Shown piece by piece: positions 56,667 to 64,000 of a DNA stretch of 64,000 bases. This DNA comes from Halopseudomonas litoralis (GTDB taxonomy: Bacteria > Pseudomonadota > Gammaproteobacteria > Pseudomonadales > Pseudomonadaceae), in assembly GCF_900105005.1 (NCBI RefSeq), contig NZ_LT629748.1, positions 2,356,001 to 2,420,000 of the forward strand. The letters run 5' to 3'. The notes under the pieces are model-generated. The model was not told the origin of the DNA, made no database searches, and saw only the letters and a list, made by a program, of their open reading frames with translations. The position numbers and the translations under genes are program-made. Each line of letters starts with the position of its first letter. Positions within the stretch are counted from its first letter, which is position 1.

Positions 56667-56866
56667 GCCATATCTCCGGGGAATCAGTCCGGCGCGAACA
56701 TCTTATCCATATGCGCCAATGACGAATTTCTGGCGTCAAATTGTCGCAAGTATACATAATTTGAGAGGTTCCATAGCCTTCATGTTCTTTTTACTTGCTG
56801 AAGCTCACAGTTTTGCAATACAAGGGAGCTGAAAACAAAAACCAACCCACAGGTGTGGAGAACAAA

Positions 56867-58234
56867 ATGGACAATTTGATCGATTTCATCAGCACGATAA
56901 ATGGCTGGGTATGGGGGCCTTTCATGCTGGCGCTGCTTGCCGGCACGGGGATCTACCTGGCACTGGGGTTGCGACTCATCCCTCAGCGCAAGCTGATTTA
57001 CGGTTTCGGCATGCTCTGGCGCGGCCGCAAGAAAACAGATGAAGATGGCGATCTCAGCCCCTTCAATGCCCTGATGACCGCACTCTCCGCCACCGTTGGT
57101 ACCGGCAACATTGCCGGTGTTGCCACGGCCATCTTCTTCGGCGGGCCAGGCGCGCTGTTCTGGATGTGGTTGATCGCATTGATCGGTATGGCAACCAAAT
57201 TCAGCGAAGCCGTACTGGCCGTGCATTTTCGTGAGAAAGACGCCTTCGGCAACTACGTTGGCGGTCCGATGTACTACATCCGCAACGGCCTGGGCAAGAA
57301 CTGGAAATGGCTCGGCGTATTGTTCGCCATCTTCGGCATGCTTGCCGGCTTTGGTATCGGCAATACCATCCAGTCCAACTCGGTTGCCGATGCCATGCAA
57401 AGCACCTTCAACGTCAATCCGGTAGTCACCGGCTTGGTAATCGGCGTACTGGTGGCGCTGGTGTTGATCGGTGGCATCAAGCGCATTGGTGAAGTCGCCG
57501 GCAAGCTGGTTCCGCTGATGGCGATTTTCTATGTCGGCGGCGGGCTGGCCATTCTGATCATCAATGCCGCTGAAGTACCCGCTGCGTTCGGTCTGATCCT
57601 GCACCATGCATTCAACCCCACTTCTGCAGCGGGCGGCTTTGCCGGTGCCACCGTCTGGGCGGCCATTCGTTTTGGTGTTGCCCGAGGCGTTTTCTCCAAC
57701 GAGGCCGGGCTGGGCAGCGCGCCAATCGCGCACGCCACAGCCAAAACCAACAACCCGATCCGCCAGGGTACCGTGGCCATGCTCGGCACCTTCATCGACA
57801 CCATCATCATCTGCACCATCACCGGACTGGTGATTGTCGTCACCGGTGCCTGGCAGAGTGGTGAAAACGGAGCGTCACTGTCGGTACACGCGTTCAATCT
57901 GGGTCTACCTGGTTGGGGTGAATATATCGTCAGTATCGGCCTGGCCACCTTTGCCTTCACTACCATCCTGGGCTGGAGTTTCTACAGTGAGAAATGTACC
58001 CAGTTCCTGTTCGGCGAGCGCTCCATAATGCCGTTCCGCATCATCTGGATCATTGCCGTACCGCTGGGCACGCTACCCGTGATCAACCTCGGCAGCCTGT
58101 GGTTGGTGGCCGATACACTCAACGCAATGATGGCCATTCCCAACCTGCTGGCGCTGTTGCTGCTGAGCCCAGTGGTATTCAAACTGACCCGCACCTATTT
58201 CAGTCAGCCCAGAACGCTACAGGACGCCGACTGA
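56867..58234 (+). CDS. Alanine/glycine:cation symporter family protein
   Basis: A 455-residue polytopic transporter of the AGCS family that imports alanine or glycine with Na+ (or H+). Family blocks are LSATVGTGNIAGVATAIFFGGPGALFWMWLIALIGMATKFSEAVLAV, GGPMYYIRNGLG, RFGVARGVFSNEAGLGSAPIAHATAKTNNPIRQG and FAFTTILGWSFYSEKC. The ATG at 56867 follows GGAG; the leader upstream to 56667 is a 200-base divergent region. It is single and closed by tandem hairpins. Confidence 0.93.
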   Translation: MDNLIDFISTINGWVWGPFMLALLAGTGIYLALGLRLIPQRKLIYGFGMLWRGRKKTDEDGDLSPFNALMTALSATVGTGNIAGVATAIFFGGPGALFWMWLIALIGMATKFSEAVLAVHFREKDAFGNYVGGPMYYIRNGLGKNWKWLGVLFAIFGMLAGFGIGNTIQSNSVADAMQSTFNVNPVVTGLVIGVLVALVLIGGIKRIGEVAGKLVPLMAIFYVGGGLAILIINAAEVPAAFGLILHHAFNPTSAAGGFAGATVWAAIRFGVARGVFSNEAGLGSAPIAHATAKTNNPIRQGTVAMLGTFIDTIIICTITGLVIVVTGAWQSGENGASLSVHAFNLGLPGWGEYIVSIGLATFAFTTILGWSFYSEKCTQFLFGERSIMPFRIIWIIAVPLGTLPVINLGSLWLVADTLNAMMAIPNLLALLLLSPVVFKLTRTYFSQPRTLQDAD

Positions 58235-58246
58235 TTCCACCCGCCT

Positions 58247-58296
58247 GGCGCTTCAGCGCCTGATCGACCCTGGCAGCGAACCGCCTGCCAGGGTCG
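58247..58296 (+). terminator. Tandem hairpins after the alanine symporter gene
   Basis: GGCGC-TTCA-GCGCC (58247-58260) is followed by a 12-bp perfect inverted repeat (58265-58276 with 58285-58296, arms CGACCCTGGCAG and CTGCCAGGGTCG). The second stem is strong but has no T run. Confidence 0.65.
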
Positions 58297-58393
58297 GCAC
58301 CTCCCTCGCTTCATGTGCCATCCACCTGCCCCCAGCAGGATGTACCATCGGGTATACTTCGGGGTTTCCATCCGACCCGCAGTGGAGCACCCC

Positions 58394-59242
58394 ATGCCGA
58401 ATATCACCCTGGACAGTCTGCAATCCTCCATTCAAGACCAAGTGCGTCGTGCGCTTGCCGAGGACGTTGGCGATGGTGATATCACCGCAACACTGATACC
58501 GGCAGACCGACAGGCTCAGGCCACCATCATTTCCCGTGAGTCCGCGATACTCTGCGGCACGGCATGGGCCGATGAGGTGTTCCGTCAGGTGGATCCACAG
58601 ATCAGCGTGCAATGGCTGGCCGCCGATGGGGACCGGCTCGAACCGAACCAGCCCTTCTGCAAGATGAGCGGCCCGGCTCGCGGCCTGCTGACCGGCGAGC
58701 GCTGCGCACTGAACTTCATCCAGACCCTGTCCGCTACCGCCACCCGCAGCCGGTATTTTGCCGATCTGGTAGAGGGCACCGGCGTCAAGCTGCTCGACAC
58801 CCGCAAAACCCTGCCCGGACTGCGCCTGGCACAGAAGTACGCGGTCACCTGCGGCGGTTGCCACAATCACCGTATCGGTCTGTTCGACGCCTTTCTGATC
58901 AAGGAAAACCACATCGCTGCCTGCGGTGGTATCGGCGCGGCTGTGTCCCAGGCCCGAATTCTGAGCCCGGGCAAACCGGTGGAGGTAGAGGTGGAAAGTC
59001 TGGAGGAGCTGCGCCAGGCACTGGAGGCAGGTGCCGACATCATCATGCTCGATGAGCTGAGCAATGCTGACATGCGCACTGCCGTGCAGATCACTGCAGG
59101 CAAGGCCAAGCTGGAAGCTTCCGGCGGCATCAATGAGACCACGCTGCGCGCAGTCGCGGAAACCGGCGTCGACTATATATCCATCGGCAGCATGACCAAG
59201 GATATCAAGGCCGTGGACCTGTCCATGCGCCTGGCGATGTAA
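58394..59242 (+). CDS. nadC: Nicotinate-nucleotide diphosphorylase (quinolinate phosphoribosyltransferase)
   Basis: A 282-residue enzyme that converts quinolinate and PRPP to nicotinate mononucleotide, a late de novo NAD step. Blocks [89 protein letters not shown] and [44 protein letters not shown] cover the active site. GGAG precedes ATG 58394; an in-frame ATG at 58313 is too far upstream. Confidence 0.96.
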   Translation: MPNITLDSLQSSIQDQVRRALAEDVGDGDITATLIPADRQAQATIISRESAILCGTAWADEVFRQVDPQISVQWLAADGDRLEPNQPFCKMSGPARGLLTGERCALNFIQTLSATATRSRYFADLVEGTGVKLLDTRKTLPGLRLAQKYAVTCGGCHNHRIGLFDAFLIKENHIAACGGIGAAVSQARILSPGKPVEVEVESLEELRQALEAGADIIMLDELSNADMRTAVQITAGKAKLEASGGINETTLRAVAETGVDYISIGSMTKDIKAVDLSMRLAM

Positions 59243-59257
59243 TCACCCCACCGGCAA

Positions 59258-59276
59258 GGCCGGGTCCATGCCGGCC
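59258..59276. terminator. Hairpin between convergent nadC and the LTA synthase-like gene
   Basis: GGCCGG, loop GTCCATG, CCGGCC; 6-bp stem without a T run in the 67-base convergent gap. Weak evidence for termination. Confidence 0.4.
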
Positions 59277-59309
59277 AAGGGTCACACCACTGGATTTGTG
59301 GCAGCGTGT

Positions 59310-61346
59310 TTATTGCTCGCGCACGTTGTCGTACAGCATGTAACGGGCCGTTTCATGCAGCCCTCTGGTCAGCGGCAGCAGCCGCTGGTATTCCTCGGGG
59401 TGTTGCTCGGCAACGTTGTCCAGCGGCGTGTCCGAGTGCAGATCGTGCAGACTTGGTTCGCTGCCGTCATGGTTCATCTGCAACAGGAAATCCTGCGTCA
59501 CCGCCCCGATGAGCGGGAAGGTTCCTTCACGCAGCACCAGTGGTACCACCCGCTCCCCTTCCGGCGGCGAGGACAGCAGATCACGCCCCATGCTGCGCGT
59601 TTCGTACTCGATACCCAGGAGCCCGGCAATAGTCGGCAGTAGATCAGCCAGACCCACAGCTTCATCGAACTCACGCGGCGCCAGCAGTCCCGGCGCGTGA
59701 ATCAGCAGGGGAACGTTGTTGCTCTCCAGCCCCAGCTGGTCGAAGGCCGGCTTCATGTAATCGATATTGGCAATGCGCGTATTGTGATCACCAAACAGCA
59801 CGAAAATCGTGTTGTCGTAATAGCCGCTCGCCTTGGCCATCTCCATGAAGCGACCGATATTGAAATCCAGCAGCCGTGCGGCATTGTATTGCTCCAGACT
59901 GCGCGAGCCGGCAGCCTGAACCTCTTCCAGTGGACGCTCGATCACCTCGAAGCCGTCGTTCTCCGCTGGAATGGTAAAGGGACGGTGATTGGCCGCAGTC
60001 TGGATGTAGGCAAAGAACGGCTGATCCTGAGGCAACTCACGCAGCAGCTGGTCGGTTTCCTTGAACAGGTCCAGATCGGATATGCCCCAGACATCGACGT
60101 TCTTCGCCTTCCAGTAACCCTCTTCATAGATCTTGATACCATCGATGCTCTGACGTACCAGCGCATTCATGTTGGCCCAGCCCGAGTTGCCACCGATGGT
60201 ATAGATCTTCTGATAGCCCTGCAGGTCATTGATCAGGGTGCGCTGATTGGTGATCAGCGGATTGCGCGTGGCGGTCTCCGACCGTGACACATCGGGCACC
60301 CCGGAAATACTCGCCCATACAGTTTTTGCGGTACCGGTTACCGGCACGTAGAAATGCCGGAAGAACCAGCTGTCCCTGGCCATGCGGTCCAGATTGGGGG
60401 TGGGGTTCAATGGGTTGCCATAGGCGCCCACCGCCGTGGTGCCCAGCGATTCCAGCATGATGAACACGACATTCGGGGCCTCCCCCGCCAGCCGTTGCGG
60501 CTGGACCGGCACACTGCGCGAAAAGTCGAGTTGCGCGGCATCAGGATTGGTGACGCCCAGGTAAGCACTCACCTGGGGATAATATTGACGCACCTGCGCC
60601 TCATCATAGCGCTCCTGCGGCACTTTCAATGTGTCGTAGAAGAACAGCACCGGATTGAGCCCCAACGCACCCAGCTGGCTGTCGCCGGCAAAGAAGGCAT
60701 CGTTCCAGCGCAGCGGTACCGGGTTTTCCAGGTTCACGTTACTGGTCCGGCCGAGCAACACGAAGAACACCACGACCACCATGGCCGCACTGCCCCAGGC
60801 ACGCGACCAAAGCGGGATAGGTCGGGGACGGCGGTCGAGAGTGCGCCGCTCAAGCCGGAACAGACCGACTATCGACAACCCCAACAAGGCAAGCCAACCC
60901 AGCGAGATCCATACCACGGGGTAACTTTCCCAGAGCATCTGCTGGGAAATCTGCATATCACCGAGGAACTTGAGGGCCGAGGCATTCAAGCGCACCCCGA
61001 GATAGGCGTAATGTCCGAAGTCGATAAAGTACATCAGCAGCACGACCGCCACTGCCAGTACCAGCCAGAGACGGGAGAGACCCCGCAGCACCCCGCTGCG
61101 TACACTGTTCCAGCCCGGCAGCCAGGCCAACAACATGGCCGGCAGCATCAACAGCACGGCCAGACGCAGGTCGAAGCGAACACCGACACCCAGGGTTTCC
61201 AGCACCAGTGACCACGGATGACTCGTGCCGCCGCTTACCGAGGAAAAGCCAAACAGAAAAACCGCGCGCAGCGCGACCAGCAGCCCAAAAAGAGTGGCCA
61301 CCCCGCCTACGAAATAATGCAGACGTCGGGATTGCAGCCAGGCCAT
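59310..61346 (-). CDS. LTA synthase family phosphoglycerol transferase-like protein
   Basis: A 678-residue protein with about five N-terminal transmembrane helices (to about 220) and a C-terminal sulfatase-fold domain of the LtaS/MdoB type. Metal and catalytic residues are seen in VFIMLESLGTTAVG (Glu299), the candidate nucleophile Thr342 in VTGTAKTVWASISG, and a late LFGDHNTRIAN. Gram-negative members transfer phosphoglycerol to osmoregulated periplasmic glucans or modify envelope lipids. AAGGAG decides ATG 61346; the upstream ATG at 61373 has no ribosome site. It has no obvious operon partner. Confidence 0.85.
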   Translation of the reverse strand: MAWLQSRRLHYFVGGVATLFGLLVALRAVFLFGFSSVSGGTSHPWSLVLETLGVGVRFDLRLAVLLMLPAMLLAWLPGWNSVRSGVLRGLSRLWLVLAVAVVLLMYFIDFGHYAYLGVRLNASALKFLGDMQISQQMLWESYPVVWISLGWLALLGLSIVGLFRLERRTLDRRPRPIPLWSRAWGSAAMVVVVFFVLLGRTSNVNLENPVPLRWNDAFFAGDSQLGALGLNPVLFFYDTLKVPQERYDEAQVRQYYPQVSAYLGVTNPDAAQLDFSRSVPVQPQRLAGEAPNVVFIMLESLGTTAVGAYGNPLNPTPNLDRMARDSWFFRHFYVPVTGTAKTVWASISGVPDVSRSETATRNPLITNQRTLINDLQGYQKIYTIGGNSGWANMNALVRQSIDGIKIYEEGYWKAKNVDVWGISDLDLFKETDQLLRELPQDQPFFAYIQTAANHRPFTIPAENDGFEVIERPLEEVQAAGSRSLEQYNAARLLDFNIGRFMEMAKASGYYDNTIFVLFGDHNTRIANIDYMKPAFDQLGLESNNVPLLIHAPGLLAPREFDEAVGLADLLPTIAGLLGIEYETRSMGRDLLSSPPEGERVVPLVLREGTFPLIGAVTQDFLLQMNHDGSEPSLHDLHSDTPLDNVAEQHPEEYQRLLPLTRGLHETARYMLYDNVREQ

Positions 61347-61405
61347 ACGGGTACTCCTTGGAAGATGTTTCATTCAATGATTCGGCGATGATGACGGCAG
61401 GTGAT

Positions 61406-62005
61406 TCAAGCCGGGCCGTCCGTCGTGCGCAGCTGCGCCAGTAACGAATGACAATCAGCAACGTGCAGGTCCGTCAGTTCCGGCCAGGCGTTGTCAGGAA
61501 AGACCAGACAGGTTCGGCAGCCAGCCGCTCTGCCCGCTGCCAGGTCAAAGTGGAAGTCGCCTACCATCACCGCCTCGGCATTGCTGAGTTGCCAGTCAGC
61601 AAGCAGTTGGTGAATGCCCTCCGGGGCCGGCTTGGGTGGTGCTTCATCACGCCCGAGAATATGCTCGGGCGCAAAGCAGTCGAGCACCCCGATGCGTTCC
61701 AGCGAAGCCATTGCCACGCTGCGCAGGTTACGCGTGAGAATCCCCAGTTGCCGGCCACTGCGATGCAGTTCACGCACCAGCTCGGCCGCCCCTGGCGCGG
61801 GGACGACATCAGCCGCCAGGCGCAACTCGATGGCGTTGAGTTCATCATTCAAGCGCTGGCGCTCGGCAATCGGCAGACGCCCCAGATGAGTGAGAATGTC
61901 TTCATCGGCGGGGATACCCAACTCCCGGCGGATCGCCGGAAAATCGTGCTGGGCAACGGTCAGGGTGCCGTCGAGATCGAAGATCCAGCCACGTATCTGT
62001 TGCAT
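61406..62005 (-). CDS. HAD-superfamily hydrolase (phosphatase)
   Basis: A 199-residue HAD-IA type phosphatase. Motif I is FDLDGTLT (nucleophile and acid Asp at about 10 and 12), followed by a four-helix cap, motif II in LGILTRNLRSVAM, motif III Lys in EAPPKPAPEGIHQLL and motif IV GDFHFDLAAGRAAGC. The substrate is unknown; it resembles Gph-like phosphoglycolate phosphatases and small hexose phosphate phosphatases. The ATG is one base after the tesB stop, so the two are co-translated. Confidence 0.88.
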   Translation of the reverse strand: MQQIRGWIFDLDGTLTVAQHDFPAIRRELGIPADEDILTHLGRLPIAERQRLNDELNAIELRLAADVVPAPGAAELVRELHRSGRQLGILTRNLRSVAMASLERIGVLDCFAPEHILGRDEAPPKPAPEGIHQLLADWQLSNAEAVMVGDFHFDLAAGRAAGCRTCLVFPDNAWPELTDLHVADCHSLLAQLRTTDGPA

Positions 62006-62006
62006 A

Positions 62007-62870
62007 TCAGCTGCGCCGATCGCGCATCAGCGATTCCTGCGCCACCGAAGCCACCAGCTCACCGGCGCGGTTGAATACCTGCCCCCGTGAAAGTCCCCGG
62101 GCACCGCTGGCTGACGGGCTATCCATGGCGTACAGCAGCCAGTCATCCATACGCAGCGGACGATGGAACCAGACGGCATGATCAAGACTGGCAACCTGCA
62201 TATGCGGGGCCCAGGTCGAGATGCCATGAGGCAACGCCGCCGTGCTCAGCAGGTTGAAGTCCGAGGCGTAGGCAAACAGGTAGCGGTGCAGATGATCGTC
62301 ATCCGGCAACTGGCCGTCGGCGCGGAACCAGGTGTACTGAACTGCCTCGGCAGGCTTGGGTTTGAATGGGTTGTAACCATTGACCCGGCGGATCTCGATC
62401 GGCTTGGCACTCAATACGCTGTCGCGCACCGCTTCGGGTAGCAGATGCTGGTTTTCCAGCGCCACTTCCTGTTCGCTCTTCAAGCCTTCCGGCCCCGGCA
62501 CCTCGGGCATCATCGATTGGTGTGACACCCCCGGCTCCTCACCATGAAAAGAGGCCATCAGTGTGAAAATAGCCCGCCCCTTCTGGATGGCACTGACCGT
62601 GCGTGTGGTAAAGCTGCCACCGTCGCGCGGCGATTCCACCTGATAGACAATCGGCAGTGACGCATCACCGGGGCGCAGAAAGTATCCGTGTACCGAGTGC
62701 ACGTTACGCTCGGGCGCTACGGTCTGGCTGGCTGCGGACAACGCCTGGCCCAACACCTGACCACCAAACAGCTGGCGGAAGCCCAGATCCTCGCTTACGC
62801 CACGGAACAGGTTTTCCTCGATCTTTTCCAGCGCCAGCAGGCGAACCAAATTATCCAGCATGTGGGTCAT
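62007..62870 (-). CDS. tesB: Acyl-CoA thioesterase II
   Basis: A 287-residue double hotdog thioesterase hydrolysing medium- and long-chain acyl-CoA in the cytoplasm. TesB signatures include FGGQVLGQALSAASQTV, SVHGYFLRPGD, the ESPRDGGSFTTRTVSAIQKGRAIFTL block, FAYASDFNLLSTAALPHGI with the catalytic Asp, and SLDHAVWFHRPLRMDDWLLYAMDSPSASGARGLSRGQVF near the end with Thr/Ser and Gln. AGGAG five bases upstream supports ATG 62870; ATG 62861 and GTG 62876 are alternatives. Confidence 0.93.
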   Translation of the reverse strand: MTHMLDNLVRLLALEKIEENLFRGVSEDLGFRQLFGGQVLGQALSAASQTVAPERNVHSVHGYFLRPGDASLPIVYQVESPRDGGSFTTRTVSAIQKGRAIFTLMASFHGEEPGVSHQSMMPEVPGPEGLKSEQEVALENQHLLPEAVRDSVLSAKPIEIRRVNGYNPFKPKPAEAVQYTWFRADGQLPDDDHLHRYLFAYASDFNLLSTAALPHGISTWAPHMQVASLDHAVWFHRPLRMDDWLLYAMDSPSASGARGLSRGQVFNRAGELVASVAQESLMRDRRS

Positions 62871-63048
62871 GACCACTCCTCAACTCAACACCGGCAACGA
62901 CCGGATTGTACGACTCAGAGTGCGCGACAAGGCGACGCACCGAAAAGGTCGAAGATTTTAAACCTGAGCGGCCCATTGTTACAGCTTTTTGCTTATCTTC
63001 GCGGGAAATCAGGCTAAACTGCCGCGCATTTCGTCATGGTATTCACCT

Positions 63049-64000
63049 ATGCCCTCATCACCTTCCTCCAGCACAGCGGTTGTCGCGGTCATCGGCGGCG
63101 GCCCCGCCGGGCTGATGGCTGCCGAACGGCTGGCCCGGGCTGGTCTCACCGTCAGAGTCTACGACGCCATGCCTTCGGTGGGGCGCAAGTTTCTGCTGGC
63201 CGGCATCGGCGGCATGAATATCACCCATTCCGAACCCTCAGAGCCGTTCGTCGGCCGTTATCGGGAAGCTGCCCCTTGGGTTGGTCAGTGGTTGCAGCAG
63301 CTGGATGGCCCGGCGCTGCGCGAATGGATCCATGGACTGGGAATCGACACCTTCATCGGCTCTTCGGGCCGAGTCTTTCCCACCGACATGAAGGCCGCGC
63401 CGCTGCTGCGCGCCTGGCTCAAGCGTCTGCGCGAATCCGGCGTCAGTTTGCATACCCGGCACCGCTGGCAAGGCTGGTCCGAGCAGCAACTGGTGTTCGA
63501 CACGTCTCAAGGTCAAGCACAGGTGAGAGCCGATGCGGTGCTGCTCGCCCTGGGCGGCGGCAGTTGGGCACGCTTGGGCTCGGATGGCGCCTGGGTGCCC
63601 TGGCTACGCGAACGTGATGTTGAGGTCCGCAGCCTGCTGCCGGCCAACTGCGGCTTCACCGCCGACTGGAGCGAGCATCTGCGTCAACGTTTTGCCGGAC
63701 AGCCGCTGAAACAGATGATCGGCCGGGTGATGGACAGCAACGGCCGATGCCATGAGCGGCGTGGCGAGGGCATCCTGACCAGAGACGGTCTTGAAGGCAG
63801 CCTGATATACGCTCTTTCCGCCGAGCTGCGCGACCTTATCTGCCGCCAGGGACATGCCGAATTGCAACTGGACCTGACGCCAGATCGCAGCCAACAGCAA
63901 CTGGCGACTCTGCTGGCGCAGCCACGCAAGGGTCAATCCCTGTCTGCAGTGCTACGCAAGCGTGCCGGACTCGACCCGCTGAAGACCGCGCTGCTGCATG
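63049..64000 (+). CDS. HI0933/BaiN-family NAD(P)/FAD-dependent oxidoreductase (partial)
   Basis: An open frame from the ATG at 63049 to the window edge (317 residues, no stop). FAD-binding begins VVAVIGGGPAGLMAAERLARAGLTVRVYDAMPSVGRKFLLAGIGGMNITHSEP, the GxGxxG fold followed by the GRK-F-x-x-AG-GG-x-N-x-T signature of HI0933-like flavoproteins; LLALGGGSWARLGSDG follows near 165. Some members of the wider family reduce bile-acid intermediates or queuine-like metabolites; this one is unassigned. The start has a weak ribosome site. It is not seen as an isolated ORF because its stop lies outside. Confidence 0.85.
   Translation, partial: MPSSPSSSTAVVAVIGGGPAGLMAAERLARAGLTVRVYDAMPSVGRKFLLAGIGGMNITHSEPSEPFVGRYREAAPWVGQWLQQLDGPALREWIHGLGIDTFIGSSGRVFPTDMKAAPLLRAWLKRLRESGVSLHTRHRWQGWSEQQLVFDTSQGQAQVRADAVLLALGGGSWARLGSDGAWVPWLRERDVEVRSLLPANCGFTADWSEHLRQRFAGQPLKQMIGRVMDSNGRCHERRGEGILTRDGLEGSLIYALSAELRDLICRQGHAELQLDLTPDRSQQQLATLLAQPRKGQSLSAVLRKRAGLDPLKTALLH

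Noticed and set aside
56780..57733. A 317-residue minus-strand frame opposite the alanine symporter.
   Set aside because: It runs through the symporter start and conserved blocks in antisense and has no family features.

Overview
The window is a stretch of chromosome from a Pseudomonas-like gammaproteobacterium with moderately high GC. The assignment rests on gene content and order: purA-hisZ-yjeT-hflC-hflK-hflX-hfq-miaA-mutL-amiB-tsaE-nnrD / queG-orn / rsgA / motB-motA / rhdA-psd followed by a PilZ-like gene and fimX is the order I recall from Pseudomonas aeruginosa, as are groEL-groES-fxsA, the ampG/mscS-yajQ/REC-GGDEF-panE block and the MCP/ampE-ampD-DUF1631/nadC block. Retention of the lysine-type EF-P pathway (efp, epmA, epmB), which P. 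aeruginosa lacks, points to a basal or sister lineage such as Halopseudomonas; this cannot be settled from the window. I see no insertion sequence, prophage, CRISPR array, rRNA or tRNA.

Layout. 1-6500: end of a spermidine-synthase-like gene, exported peroxiredoxin, DUF533 protein, enoyl-CoA hydratase/isomerase, gluconokinase, lipoprotein carboxylesterase, FMN reductase. 6500-19000: a long minus-strand housekeeping series for purine and histidine synthesis, FtsH modulation (HflKC), RNA chaperone Hfq, tRNA modification (MiaA, TsaE), mismatch repair (MutL), cell separation (AmiB) and NAD(P)HX repair. 18900-25500: queG, orn, rsgA, the flagellar stator motAB, a rhodanese and phosphatidylserine decarboxylase. 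25500-36000: a DUF3360 membrane protein, epmA, a six-gene Mrp Na+/H+ antiporter operon (mrpA and mrpB fused), efp and divergent epmB. 36000-40100: a PilZ-like protein and FimX (type IV pilus, cyclic-di-GMP). 40100-43000: heat-shock chaperonin operon with a recognisable sigma-32 promoter and a strong terminator, then fxsA. 43000-50700: SDR, DUF481 outer-membrane protein, alkyltransferase-like DNA-repair protein, AmpG, MscS, YajQ, a receiver/degenerate GGDEF regulator, PanE-type reductase, cobalamin adenosyltransferase. 50700-64000: MCP, AmpE, AmpD, DUF1631, alanine symporter, NadC, an LTA-synthase-like phosphoglycerol transferase, HAD phosphatase, TesB and the start of a flavoprotein.

Functional links. 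EpmB makes beta-lysine and EpmA ligates it to Lys34 of EF-P, so all three parts of the beta-lysylation pathway lie within 9 kb. AmiB, AmpG, AmpD and AmpE all belong to peptidoglycan cleavage and recycling. FimX, the PilZ-like protein, YajQ and the REC/GGDEF-like regulator are cyclic-di-GMP-associated proteins, of which the two GGDEF-type ones appear catalytically dead. The Mrp antiporter and alanine symporter fit a marine or salt-adapted lifestyle.

No single clearly new system stands out. The observations most worth checking are the E. coli-like EF-P modification module, an Nnr protein lacking its epimerase half, a hairpin abutting the DUF3360 start codon, the palindrome-packed efp-mrp gap, a cluster of GGAC/GTCC half-sites before the esterase, and an LTA-synthase-like enzyme in a Gram-negative genome.
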